This document shows, in pieces, positions 1 to 7,436 of a stretch of DNA of 64,000 nt; the stretch's first letter is position 1, and every line of letters begins with the position of its first letter. Both the position numbers and the translations under genes were made by a program. Below the pieces are notes generated by a model. It had not been told where the DNA came from. It searched no databases and was given only the letters and a program-made list of their open reading frames with translations. The stretch comes from Gammaproteobacteria bacterium (GTDB lineage Bacteria > Pseudomonadota > Gammaproteobacteria > Steroidobacterales > Steroidobacteraceae). Location: positions 1 through 64,000 of the forward strand of contig DAHXNV010000005.1 in the NCBI GenBank assembly GCA_027365225.1, written 5' to 3'.

Positions 1-1
1 T

Positions 2-313
2 TACCGGGGCGTGCACGATGATCGCATGGTGCTCTTCATGAGCACCGCAGACCGGGTCGCGAGAGGCCTGCAAGACGGCGCTCGAGTCGCGCTGGAGACG
101 ATCAGCGGCGACGGGGTCAGCCGCAGAGTCGACGGGCTGACCGTGGTCGATTATCCGCTGCCGCGCGGCTCGGTGGCGGGCTACTACCCCGAGCTCAATC
201 CGTTGCTGCCGCTCGAGTACTATGACCGGCTGAGCGGCACGCCCGCGGCCAAATCGATCCCGGTGCGTGTCGTGGCCTCGCCGGAGCCGCCGACACCGCC
301 GGCCGGCGGCTGA
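2..313 (+). CDS. Molybdopterin oxidoreductase, YdeP/FdhF-like, C-terminal fragment
   Basis: The reading frame is open from the left edge, so only the last 103 residues are visible. The text RMVLFMSTADRVARGLQDG followed by PRGSVAGYYPELNPLLPLEYY and an ending on KSIPVRVVAS resembles the molybdopterin-dinucleotide-binding C-terminal domain of the YdeP branch of formate-dehydrogenase-like oxidoreductases, where an R-x-V-x-F-M-N-x-x-D segment and a late AAYYPE-N-L-PL segment are typical. In that family the domain closes over the bis-MGD cofactor in the cytoplasm. The substrate of YdeP proteins is poorly defined. The catalytic and Fe-S regions lie outside the window. The fragment ends cleanly with TGA and looks intact. 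Confidence 0.7.
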   Translation, partial: YRGVHDDRMVLFMSTADRVARGLQDGARVALETISGDGVSRRVDGLTVVDYPLPRGSVAGYYPELNPLLPLEYYDRLSGTPAAKSIPVRVVASPEPPTPPAGG

Positions 314-399
314 TGCGCGCTAGACCGTCGGCCGCTGCAAGGCACGGTGCGGTCGTGGCGCCGCGCTGTCGTGTCAGCCAGGCGCTTTTGGAGGGCCCT

Positions 400-660
400 A
401 TGAAGAAAATCGATCCGGATCAGGTGCTCCCGACGGTCGGCAGCGGCTATCCGGCGCCCTACACACGCCGTGCCAGGCGCGGCAACGCCGGCGGCTCAGC
501 AAGCGCGCGGGTTTGACGCAATTCGGCGTCAACCGGCTGCGCCTTCCGCCGGGTGCCGGGTCCAGCCAGCGGCATTGGCACAGCGCGGAGGATGAGTTCG
601 TGTACGTGCTGCAAGGCGAGCTCGTGCTCGTGACCGGCGCCGCCGCCGTGCTCCTCGAGG
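400..660 (+). pseudogene. Cupin-domain protein, frameshifted and 3' truncated
   Basis: A start at 400 gives MKKIDPDQVLPTVGSGYPAP, which matches the N-terminus of small single-domain cupins. This frame then runs into a stop at 514-516. Reading from about 462 in the next frame gives TPC-ARQRRR...AGLTQFGVN, then RLPPGAGSSQRHWHSAEDEF with the cupin metal motif H-x-H-x(3)-E (HWHSAEDE), so a one-base deletion near 463 is the simplest explanation. Homology stops abruptly at about 660, inside the second cupin half after LVTGAAAVLLEG, and continues directly into receptor sequence. The gene is therefore broken twice and cannot make a full barrel. Confidence 0.75.
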
Positions 661-1236
661 GTCGACCTCAAGTACCTTTGGATTTGGGGCCACTTCGGTC
701 GCTTCACCGGCGAGGCGACCTGGACCCATGAGCTGACCTACCAGCTGCAGTTCGGGGGCACCACCTACGAGCTCGCCGGCACGCACGGTCCGGCCAGTGT
801 TTCGGGCGACACCGGCAACCCGAAGGACCGTTTCAACGTGCGGCTGAGCTGGATGAGGGGGCCGCTGACGATCACGCCCAGCGTCAACTTCGTCGGGCAC
901 TTCAGCATCACCGATCCGTCGACGTCGGTTGCGACGACCTGCGCCTTGGCCCTGGGGTATAACGGCAACTTCCCGGTTCCGGGTACGGTGCCCGCGAATC
1001 AGAAGCAATTCTGCACGGTGGGGTACTTCCTCGAGACGAATCTCTTCGTCGGCTATCAGCTCACCGCCAATCTGCAGCTGCACCTTTCGGTGCGCAACGT
1101 GTTCAACAAGCAGCCGCCGATCGACGTGATGACCTACGGCTCGGGCAGCATGTTCTATCCGTACGATGCCGCCTTCGCTCAGGACGGGGCGGTCGGCCGG
1201 TTCATGACGCTCGGCTTCACCTATAACATGGAATAG
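661..1236 (+). pseudogene. TonB-dependent receptor, C-terminal fragment
   Basis: This frame is open from the junction with the cupin remnant to a TAG at 1234-1236, but it lacks a plug, a signal peptide and a credible start for a receptor of 700 or more residues. It shows late beta-barrel strands: DRFNVRLSWMRGPLTITPSV, a disulfide-sized loop with two cysteines (TTCALALG...KQFCTVGYF), then LQLHLSVRNVFNKQPP, the near-universal N-V-F-D/N-K-x-P motif of the last strands, and MTLGFTYNME at the end. Intact homologues sit in the outer membrane and import siderophores, glycans or cobalamin. Here only about 190 residues survive, so function is lost. Confidence 0.8.
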
Positions 1237-1258
1237 CGTCGTCTCTTCGCCTCCTCTG

Positions 1259-1286
1259 ACAATGGGCCCCTCCGGGGGCCCATTGT
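1259..1286 (+). terminator. Intrinsic terminator after receptor remnant
   Basis: ACAATGGGCCCC (1259-1270) pairs perfectly with GGGGCCCATTGT (1275-1286) around a TCCG tetraloop. The last T of the arm and the three after it form a short T run. The hairpin lies 22 bases beyond the stop of the TonB-dependent receptor remnant, the expected place for the terminator of the original receptor gene. Confidence 0.85.
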
Positions 1287-1418
1287 TTTGGGCTATGCCG
1301 GCGGGGAGTTCGCCGGTGGCGCCGGTCCGAACGGGCGCGTATCGTGATGGCTCGGCGCGGACGCCGGAAAATCGTACCAACCTTTCGGCACGAGCCGAGT
1401 CCGATCACTGGAGGGAGC

Positions 1419-1640
1419 GTGGAATGGTCCGCGGAGCGTAAGATCGAGACAGGCTTCGCCCTGGCGCTGGCCTGTGTCGTGCTGATTGCGGTCGTGGCAT
1501 TCCTCAGTCTCGAGCAGCGCCGGCTCCGGCGCCTTGCGCCGCTGATCGGCGCCCGGCTGGCGGGCCTGACCCGGTTGATCGACCTGCGGCAGATCGAAGG
1601 GTTCGCCGCCGCGCAGGCGCGGCGCCTCCAAGCGCTGAGC
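1419..1640 (+). pseudogene. CHASE3-type sensor kinase, internally deleted N-terminal remnant
   Basis: A GTG at 1419 is preceded by GGAGGG and opens VEWSAERKIETGFALALACV, a charged N-terminus running into a membrane helix that ends at AFLS (about 1503). This is how CHASE3 histidine kinases begin. The next residues, RRLAPLIGARLAGLTRLIDL then RQIEGFAAAQA, resemble the end of a CHASE3 domain (P-L-x-x-x-R-L-A-x-L...I-x-L-R...G-F-x-A-A), so roughly 100 residues of the periplasmic domain appear to be missing. Homology ends near 1640, just before the opposing gene, and nothing of the kinase core remains. The assignment rests on motif memory and is moderate. Confidence 0.5.
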
Positions 1641-1652
1641 GGTGCGGGCCGC

Positions 1653-2345
1653 TCAACCGGTCTGGGGCGCGGGCAGAGGAGTCTTGCGGCTGTACAGCGC
1701 GGTCAGGATGAATCCGCGCACCAGGTAGGTGCGTTCGCGGGGCTGAACCCGCAGGACGTGGGCGACCAGGTCCATGCCGAGGGCTTCGACCCGGATGTTG
1801 CGGCCGGTGGGCACCGGCACGGCAGTGTAGAGGCTGATGCCGGTCGCCGAGAGGTCGTGCAGTACTCCTGACAGGGGGGGCGAGCTGGGCGTGGCATGCA
1901 CCGTGACGCGGCAATCCTTTTCCATGCGGGGCGCGGAGCGTCGTCCGAAGGTCTCCTGGGTCCCCGCCGGGTCGCAGGCGACCGGAGCGAGCGGGCTGGC
2001 GCAGCGCGTGCAACGGGTCTCGGCGGTCAGCTGCCGGGGTGCGGCCAGCCCGCAGAACGGGCAAACATGCGGCGCGTGTGCCGCCGCGAGCCGCTTGCCC
2101 GGCTCGGCGCCGGGTACTCGGGCGGAAAGCGGCCGGCGGCGGCTGCTGTCGTAGGCGCGGCGTTTCTCCGCGTCGCGCAGGATCGCGTAAGCCTGCTTGA
2201 TACGTTCGGCCGTCTCGGAGTCGGCGGAGCCCGGATGGGTTCGCAGCAGGCTCATCAGGCAGCGGTAGGCGGCCGTGATCATCTCCGGTGGCGCCTCAGG
2301 CTGTACGAAGAGGATCCGATAGAGATTGCGTCGTTCTTGCGGCAT
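1653..2345 (-). CDS. J-domain / zinc-ribbon / PilZ protein
   Basis: This 230-residue protein has three parts. Residues 7-65 look like a J domain (NLYRILFVQPEAPPEMITAA ... ETAERIKQAYAILRDAEKRR AYD), but the HPD loop reads HPG (37-39), so DnaK stimulation is doubtful. Residues 93-115 carry CPFC and CTRC pairs, a zinc ribbon. Residues 136-225 form a PilZ domain with R-S-A-P-R as the RxxxR motif and DLSATG as the D/NxSxxG motif, so c-di-GMP binding is expected. I chose the ATG at 2345 because the J domain starts there; an in-frame ATG at 2429 would add 28 low-complexity residues. It is monocistronic. A role as a c-di-GMP effector is inference. Confidence 0.75.
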   Translation of the reverse strand: MPQERRNLYRILFVQPEAPPEMITAAYRCLMSLLRTHPGSADSETAERIKQAYAILRDAEKRRAYDSSRRRPLSARVPGAEPGKRLAAAHAPHVCPFCGLAAPRQLTAETRCTRCASPLAPVACDPAGTQETFGRRSAPRMEKDCRVTVHATPSSPPLSGVLHDLSATGISLYTAVPVPTGRNIRVEALGMDLVAHVLRVQPRERTYLVRGFILTALYSRKTPLPAPQTG

Positions 2346-2459
2346 TCGGGGTGCGATCGGCCGATCGAAGGACAACTTTAGCCGGTTTGGCCGATCGGTA
2401 CCCGGACGGCGCCGCTCCTGGCTGTCCATCGGCTCGCCGGGAGTTCTATAAGCCTTTGA

Positions 2460-2465
2460 ATTATA
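2460..2465 (-). promoter_or_regulatory. Possible -10 element for the J-domain/PilZ gene
   Basis: A perfect TATAAT reads on the minus strand within an AT-rich patch between the divergent genes. No good -35 sits 16-18 bases upstream. It would give a leader of about 108 bases to the ATG at 2345. The support is the hexamer and its position only. Confidence 0.35.
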
Positions 2466-2604
2466 TGAAACATTGATCGATCGTCTCCCGTTTCCACAGC
2501 GATCGCATATCCTTGTTCAACTTGTCGAGATGGCCCCGTGAGCGATTGCGGGGCAGCGGTGGGTGGCGGGTCGCGGACGCAATCATTTCGCGGGCGGGGA
2601 CAGT

Positions 2605-3450
2605 ATGGGCACGAGCGCAACAGAACGCTTCCATGACAAAGTCGTGCTCATCACCGGGGCCTCATCCGGCATCGGTGAGGAACTCGCGCTGCAACTGGCG
2701 CGCGCTGGCGCGCGATTGGCGCTCGCGGCACGGCGGATCGAGCGCCTCGAGCAGCTCCGGCACAGGATTCGCGACTCCGGGGGTGTCGAGCCGCTGATCA
2801 TCGCTTGCGACGTGACGGCCGACGAGGACCCGGCGCGTGCGGTGGCCGAGATCGTCGCGCACTGGGGCCGGCTGGATATCGTTTTCGCCAACGCGGGGTT
2901 CGGCGTGGTGGGTTCTTTCGCCCAGCTTTCGCTCGCCGACTACAGCCGTCAGTTCGAGACCAACGTCTTTGGTGTGCTGCGCACGCTGCAGGCGGCATTG
3001 CCCGAGGTCATCCGCTCGCACGGACAAATGGTCATCTTGGGCAGCGTCGCCGGCTGGACGGCCTCGCCGGGCGCATCGCCGTACGCCATGAGCAAATTCG
3101 CGATCCGCGCGCTCGCCAACTCCATCACCCCGGAGCTGGCGTTGCTCGGCGTGCGGGTCACCCTCATCAGTCCCGGTTTCGTCGAGAGCGACATTCGCCG
3201 CGTCGACAATCACGGCAAGCTGCATGCGCATGCGGCCGACCCGATTCCTCACTGGCTCGTGATGTCGCGCCGGCACGCCGTGAGCCACATGCTGCGTGCC
3301 GTCGCGCACGGCAAGCGGGAGGTGATCATCACCCGCCACGGCAAGCTGTTCGTCTGGCTCGAGCGCTTCGCGCCCTGGGTGCTGCGCTTTGCGGCCCGCC
3401 AGATGGCGGCGAGCCGGGGCGGCTATCGCACCGAGCCCAGGACAGGATGA
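2605..3450 (+). CDS. Short-chain dehydrogenase/reductase (SDR)
   Basis: This 281-residue classical SDR has the cofactor motif TGASSGIG at residues 17-24, the NAG motif (FANAGFG), a catalytic serine in LGSVAGW, and the YxxxK pair in SPYAMSKFAIRAL. Family members use NAD(P)(H) to oxidise or reduce a hydroxyl/keto group in the cytoplasm. The C-terminal extension (HGKLFVWLERFAPWVLRFAA) is hydrophobic and basic, as in the DltE/SDR7-like branch acting on lipids or steroids, so peripheral membrane association is possible. The ATG at 2605 has a GGGGA ribosome-binding site. An in-frame ATG at 2563 lacks one. The substrate cannot be told from the sequence. Confidence 0.85.
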   Translation: MGTSATERFHDKVVLITGASSGIGEELALQLARAGARLALAARRIERLEQLRHRIRDSGGVEPLIIACDVTADEDPARAVAEIVAHWGRLDIVFANAGFGVVGSFAQLSLADYSRQFETNVFGVLRTLQAALPEVIRSHGQMVILGSVAGWTASPGASPYAMSKFAIRALANSITPELALLGVRVTLISPGFVESDIRRVDNHGKLHAHAADPIPHWLVMSRRHAVSHMLRAVAHGKREVIITRHGKLFVWLERFAPWVLRFAARQMAASRGGYRTEPRTG

Positions 3451-3457
3451 GCGGCGG

Positions 3458-3477
3458 GCGCCCGAAACACCGGGCGC
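3458..3477. terminator. Hairpin between convergent SDR and DUF3887 genes
   Basis: GCGCCCG (3458-3464) pairs with CGGGCGC (3471-3477) around AAACAC. It lies in the 74-base gap between two converging genes and may stop transcription from either side. It has no U-tract, so efficiency is uncertain. Confidence 0.45.
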
Positions 3478-3524
3478 ATCCGCCCGGCGGCGGGGTTCCC
3501 ATCGCTGCCGCGACACCCGGCGGG

Positions 3525-3932
3525 TTACGGGGCGGTGTGTACGGGCACGACGTGCAGCCCGCCGATCTGGTGCGCCTTGTTGAAGGAAACCGCGAGTCCA
3601 ACGGTCAGTCGCTTGAATGCCATGTGCACGATGACGGTTGGGTGGCCCTGCACCGTGACGGAATCGCTGCCGTCGATTTTCTGGTATGCCCCGAACTTGT
3701 GCACCAGTAACTTCCAGAGCTTCTCGAGCTTTGCGGGCGTGGCGACCCGGCGCAGCTGCGGCCTGAAGCGCGCGTCGGCCTGCGCGAAGTGACCGGACGA
3801 GAGGTCCTGAACGAAGGCCTGGGCCACGGCGCGGTCGTTGGCGGGAATTGCCGCGTGCGCCGCCGGCAGCGCCAGCACGAGCGCGAGCGCCCCTGCGGCC
3901 CAGAATGTGTGCGATCGAGTCATACAGGCCAT
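3525..3932 (-). CDS. Secreted DUF3887-family protein
   Basis: The 135-residue product starts with a signal peptide (MACMTRSHTFWAAGALALVL ending in AAHA). The mature part, VAQAFVQDLSSGHFAQADAR then LEKLWKLLVHKFGAYQKI, fits the DUF3887 fold, an NTF2-like small domain often attached to secreted hydrolases. The ATG at 3932 was chosen because it gives the signal peptide. Upstream in-frame starts would overlap the DUF58 gene. It is last in the minus-strand DUF58/MoxR run, 25 bases after the DUF58 stop, so it is probably co-transcribed. No catalytic residues are apparent. A periplasmic binding or scaffold role is a guess. Confidence 0.75.
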   Translation of the reverse strand: MACMTRSHTFWAAGALALVLALPAAHAAIPANDRAVAQAFVQDLSSGHFAQADARFRPQLRRVATPAKLEKLWKLLVHKFGAYQKIDGSDSVTVQGHPTVIVHMAFKRLTVGLAVSFNKAHQIGGLHVVPVHTAP

Positions 3933-3957
3933 GCTCTCTCCCGTTGTTGCCGTGAAC

Positions 3958-5247
3958 TCAAATCCGCCGCTGCCGGCGGAAGCGCTGATAGGCCCCGAGC
4001 ACCGCCCGATCGAGCTGATCGGGCCGGGCGGTGAGCGCGGCTGCCCCGAGCGCGCGCAATGCCCGCACGTTCGCGGCCAGGGTGTCATGGTACTCGGTGG
4101 CCGCCAGCGCGCGATACGGGTCCAGCGTATCCTCGGCCGTCGCCGCCGGCAGTGCCGTGATCCGGGGGTTCTCTACGGCGCAGATGAAGGTGAAATGCTT
4201 CGGCCGCAGAAGCCCGACGGCCTCGAGCAGCTCATCCGTGGGCGCATCGAGCAGATCCGTCAGCAGTACAACCAATAAGCGCCTCGGGCTCGCGGCGCGA
4301 ATGCGCGCCGCCGCGAGCGCCGGATTGGATTGGGTCGGCCGCACGCTGCAGGTTTCCAGCGTCCGGCGGATCCCTTGCACCGCCCGCACGCCGCGCGCCG
4401 GCGGAACCATCGCCAGCGGTCGCTCGGCGAACACCAGGATCCCAACCGCATCATCCAGCTCGGCGGCCCGCTGCGCCAGCCGCGCCGCAACATTGACATA
4501 CAGGCCGAGCCGGTCGATCTCGCCGGCCGCGAGCCCGCTGGAGCGCCCGGCGTCCACTGCGATCAGGATTTCCAAGTGGCGCTCGTCGGCGAGTTCGCGG
4601 CTGATCAGGCGTCCACGCCGGGCGCTGGCTTTCCAATCGACGATACGCAGCGGATCGAGGTGCCGGTACCGTCGCAACTGCACGATTTCGGCGCCACCGC
4701 CGGTCCGCTGCGGCAGTCCCGTGCCGCCCCATGCATCACCGGACGCATGCTTGGGGCGAGTGAGGATGTCCGGGACAATCACCGGTGAATAGTCGATGGA
4801 GAGGGGGTAGGACCACCAGCCGAGCCCCAGAGGCCCGGATACACGCATGCGCGGCGCAGGCCAGTGATACGGGCCCAGCCGGCGAGGCCGGGCGAGCAGC
4901 ACCAGCGTGCTCTCGTGGCCGCGGACCATGCGCACAGCGGCCACGCGAGGCTCGAGCGCGAACGAATCGGGCCCGGTGAGCGCAACCTGGGCCTCCATCG
5001 TCCGTGCGGCGTCCTGGGTGAACGCGACCTCGATGGGTTGAGTGCTGCCGAGGCGCCAGCGCTGGGGACCCGCGACTCGCAGCCGCACGGTCCGCCGCCG
5101 CCGGACAGCGCTCTCATAGGCCAGCCCGGCGAGCAGCACTGCGGCGGGGATGCACCAGAGGTGGGCCCAGGCGCTGTCCCATTCGCCGAGGATGGCGAGA
5201 ATCCCGGCCAGCAGGACCAGCAGCAGCGCGTTGCGGCGCAGGTTCAC
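3958..5247 (-). CDS. DUF58 domain protein, membrane anchored
   Basis: The 429-residue protein has two N-terminal membrane helices (about residues 7-45: ALLLVLLAGILAILGEW and LWCIPAAVLLAGLAYE), a beta-rich middle, then the DUF58 hallmark RIVDWKASARRGRLISREL followed by a von Willebrand A-like fold (LEILIAVDAGRSSG). DUF58 proteins pair with MoxR AAA+ ATPases, and the partner is encoded 21 bases upstream. The VWA-like site shows D-x-G-x-S, so metal binding is plausible. The start is GTG at 5247, giving MNLRRNALLL. The cluster as a whole suggests envelope maturation or stress response, which is inference from family association. Confidence 0.88.
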   Translation of the reverse strand: MNLRRNALLLVLLAGILAILGEWDSAWAHLWCIPAAVLLAGLAYESAVRRRRTVRLRVAGPQRWRLGSTQPIEVAFTQDAARTMEAQVALTGPDSFALEPRVAAVRMVRGHESTLVLLARPRRLGPYHWPAPRMRVSGPLGLGWWSYPLSIDYSPVIVPDILTRPKHASGDAWGGTGLPQRTGGGAEIVQLRRYRHLDPLRIVDWKASARRGRLISRELADERHLEILIAVDAGRSSGLAAGEIDRLGLYVNVAARLAQRAAELDDAVGILVFAERPLAMVPPARGVRAVQGIRRTLETCSVRPTQSNPALAAARIRAASPRRLLVVLLTDLLDAPTDELLEAVGLLRPKHFTFICAVENPRITALPAATAEDTLDPYRALAATEYHDTLAANVRALRALGAAALTARPDQLDRAVLGAYQRFRRQRRI

Positions 5248-5268
5248 GGGGGACGCGAGCGGCCGCGC

Positions 5269-6222
5269 TCAGCGCGGCACCGCGACTCGCTCCAGGAGCG
5301 TCGCGACCAAGTCCCGTCCGTGGACCGCTTCCAGGAGTGCCTCGGGTGTCAGGGCCAGGCGGTGCGGTACCACCCACGGTGTCACGCGCTTGACGTCATC
5401 GGGCGTCACGAACTCCCCGCCGCGCAGCCCGGCCGCAACGCGCGCCGCGCGCAGCAGGGCAATCGCCCCGCGCGTCGACAGACCGAGCGCGATCTGCGCC
5501 TGCTCGCGTGATGCGCGGGCGAGCGTGAGGATGTATTCGAGGATCTCGTTCGCGACGTGCACCCGATCCGCGCAGGCGCGCGCCGCTGCGATGGCCTCCG
5601 GGCCGAGCGTTGTTCCCACCGCGGCCCCGGCGGCCGGACCCTCGACGGAGGCGATCGTGCCGTAGTGCTCGAGCACGTGCCGCTCGTCCTCGCCGGCCGG
5701 GTAGGCGACCTCGATGCGCATCATGAACCGGTCGAGCTGCGACTCCGGCAGGGGGAAGGTCCCTTCGAATTCATGTGGATTCTGGGTGGCGATGACCAGG
5801 AACGCTGGCGGCAGGCGATAGGTCTGCCGGTCGAGCGACACCTGGCGTTCCTCCATTGCTTGCAGCAGCGCCGATTGCGTCTTGGGGCTGGCGCGGTTGA
5901 TCTCGTCGAACAGCAGCACGTCGGTGAATACCGGGCCGGGATGCAGCGTGAACTTGCGGCTCGCCTCGTCGAATACGTGGGTGCCGATGATGTCGGCGGG
6001 CATCAGGTCGCTCGTGCCTTGCACGCGCGTGAAGCGTCCGGCGAGCGCCGTCGCGAGGCTCTTGGCGAGCAGTGTCTTGCCGAGGCCGGGCGGGCCTTCC
6101 AGCAGCGCGTGCCCGCGCGCGACCACGGCGATGATCAAGGCGTGGATCAGCTCGCGCAGCCCGAATACCGTCTCGCCGAGGTGTTGCTGGATGCCGTGGT
6201 CCAGCTCTTGGAGTGGGTTCAT
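5269..6222 (-). CDS. MoxR-family AAA+ ATPase
   Basis: This 317-residue ATPase has Walker A GPPGLGKT, Walker B LLFDEINRASPKTQ, the sensor region FLVIATQNPHEFEGTFPLPE and the lid helix domain with R-x-A-A-R. MoxR proteins act as chaperone-like ATPases that load cofactors or mature complexes, usually with VWA/DUF58 partners in the same operon. The ATG at 6222 overlaps the preceding stop as ATGA, implying translational coupling to the DUF4350 gene. Longer in-frame starts upstream would lie inside that gene and add arginine-rich shadow sequence. The product is cytoplasmic, probably docked to the membrane-bound DUF58 protein. Confidence 0.92.
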   Translation of the reverse strand: MNPLQELDHGIQQHLGETVFGLRELIHALIIAVVARGHALLEGPPGLGKTLLAKSLATALAGRFTRVQGTSDLMPADIIGTHVFDEASRKFTLHPGPVFTDVLLFDEINRASPKTQSALLQAMEERQVSLDRQTYRLPPAFLVIATQNPHEFEGTFPLPESQLDRFMMRIEVAYPAGEDERHVLEHYGTIASVEGPAAGAAVGTTLGPEAIAAARACADRVHVANEILEYILTLARASREQAQIALGLSTRGAIALLRAARVAAGLRGGEFVTPDDVKRVTPWVVPHRLALTPEALLEAVHGRDLVATLLERVAVPR

Positions 6223-7436
6223 GTCAGTTGCTTTCTCAGCCGTGCCAGAAGGGTCTGTAATTGCATCAAATCCAGGCGTGCTCCGCTGTGCGCGAGCGCC
6301 CGGAAGCGCTCGAGGGCGCGGCAGTCGCGCGCCGCGACGCCGCTCTCGGCGGCGAGCCACCGCCACGGATCGGTCTGGGGCATGCGCTCGCGCAGTTGCG
6401 CGATGAACTGCTCGATCAATCGCCGCGCGACATCGGCCGGTGGGACGACGGCCGCGAGGTAGCGGGCGCTGCCTTCGATGTAGGCGGATTCATCGAGTGG
6501 CTGCCAGCGCGAGGGAGCGGCGCGCAGCGGCTGCGATCCGAGGACGAACACCAGCCACAGCAGCACCAGGCAGCCGAGCGTGGCATGCAGGCGCGGGTCG
6601 GCGAAGAACGCCGCGGCGTCGTAGACGGCAGCAAGCCCCGCGTGCGCATCGTCGAATATCACCGCGCCCCCCGGTCCGCGCGACCAAGCGAGCACGTTGG
6701 CGAGGAAGCGCGCGTTGCCGCCCAGGGCCAGGCCTGCGTTGGAAAATGGACTGGCGACGGCCGTCAGGATGATTTGTCCGCTCCCGAGCGGCACCAGCCA
6801 CAGCGCGGGCACTTTGCGCCGAGCGAACGCGGCGAGCACGAGCGGGGTTGTCGTGCCGCTCTGCCGTGCCCGCCACAGCCGCGAGGGTAACGCGCTGATC
6901 GGCTGCAGCGCACCGACTCCGCGCAGCAGAGGACTCGGGCCCCGCGGCGCGATCCTTGGATGACGCACGGTGAGCGCGCGCAGCGCGCTCGTGATGGCCC
7001 GCGGTGTGAATCTCAATCCCGTCAGCCGCTCGAGGTCGTCGAGTTCCGCGCCGTCGGGCAGGTCCGCGGCCCACAGCGGCGTGTCGTCCAGGGCGGCGGC
7101 GATCAACACCGTGTTGCCTTGCGCCACCCAGTGCTTCAGATAGGCCAGTCCCGCGGGGCGCATGGGTATGCGTTGCGGCAGTGTCACGAGCAGCACATTG
7201 CCGCGCGGACGCGACAGCAGCCCGGGCAGCCGCGCGTAGCGCCGGCGCAGACTCACTCGCGGGATGCGCTCGGTGCCGAGCCAACGCCAAATCGCCAGGT
7301 ACCCGTAGGGCCGCGCATCGGTGGACAAGGGCTGACCGTCGGAGATTCGCGGGCCCTGGGGTTTCGGGAAAATCAGCGCGTAGAACAGCAACAGCGCCCC
7401 TGCCGCCAGCGCCAGAGTCGTCAACCGCTCCCTCAT
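6219..7436 (-). CDS. DUF4350-domain membrane protein
   Basis: The 405-residue product begins with one membrane helix (TTLALAAGALLLFYALIF). Then comes a Rossmann-like region (LKHWVAQGNTVLIAAALDD; GSGQIILTAVASPFSNAGL), a second helix near residue 295 (TLGCLVLLWLVFVLGSQPL) and a cytosolic tail. This is the DUF4350 layout seen in MoxR/DUF58 loci, where the central domain resembles a GldG/IFT52-like fold. ATG at 7436 overlaps the previous stop by ATGA. Its biochemical role is not known; its constant company with MoxR suggests it is part of the same membrane complex. Confidence 0.8.
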   Translation of the reverse strand: MRERLTTLALAAGALLLFYALIFPKPQGPRISDGQPLSTDARPYGYLAIWRWLGTERIPRVSLRRRYARLPGLLSRPRGNVLLVTLPQRIPMRPAGLAYLKHWVAQGNTVLIAAALDDTPLWAADLPDGAELDDLERLTGLRFTPRAITSALRALTVRHPRIAPRGPSPLLRGVGALQPISALPSRLWRARQSGTTTPLVLAAFARRKVPALWLVPLGSGQIILTAVASPFSNAGLALGGNARFLANVLAWSRGPGGAVIFDDAHAGLAAVYDAAAFFADPRLHATLGCLVLLWLVFVLGSQPLRAAPSRWQPLDESAYIEGSARYLAAVVPPADVARRLIEQFIAQLRERMPQTDPWRWLAAESGVAARDCRALERFRALAHSGARLDLMQLQTLLARLRKQLT

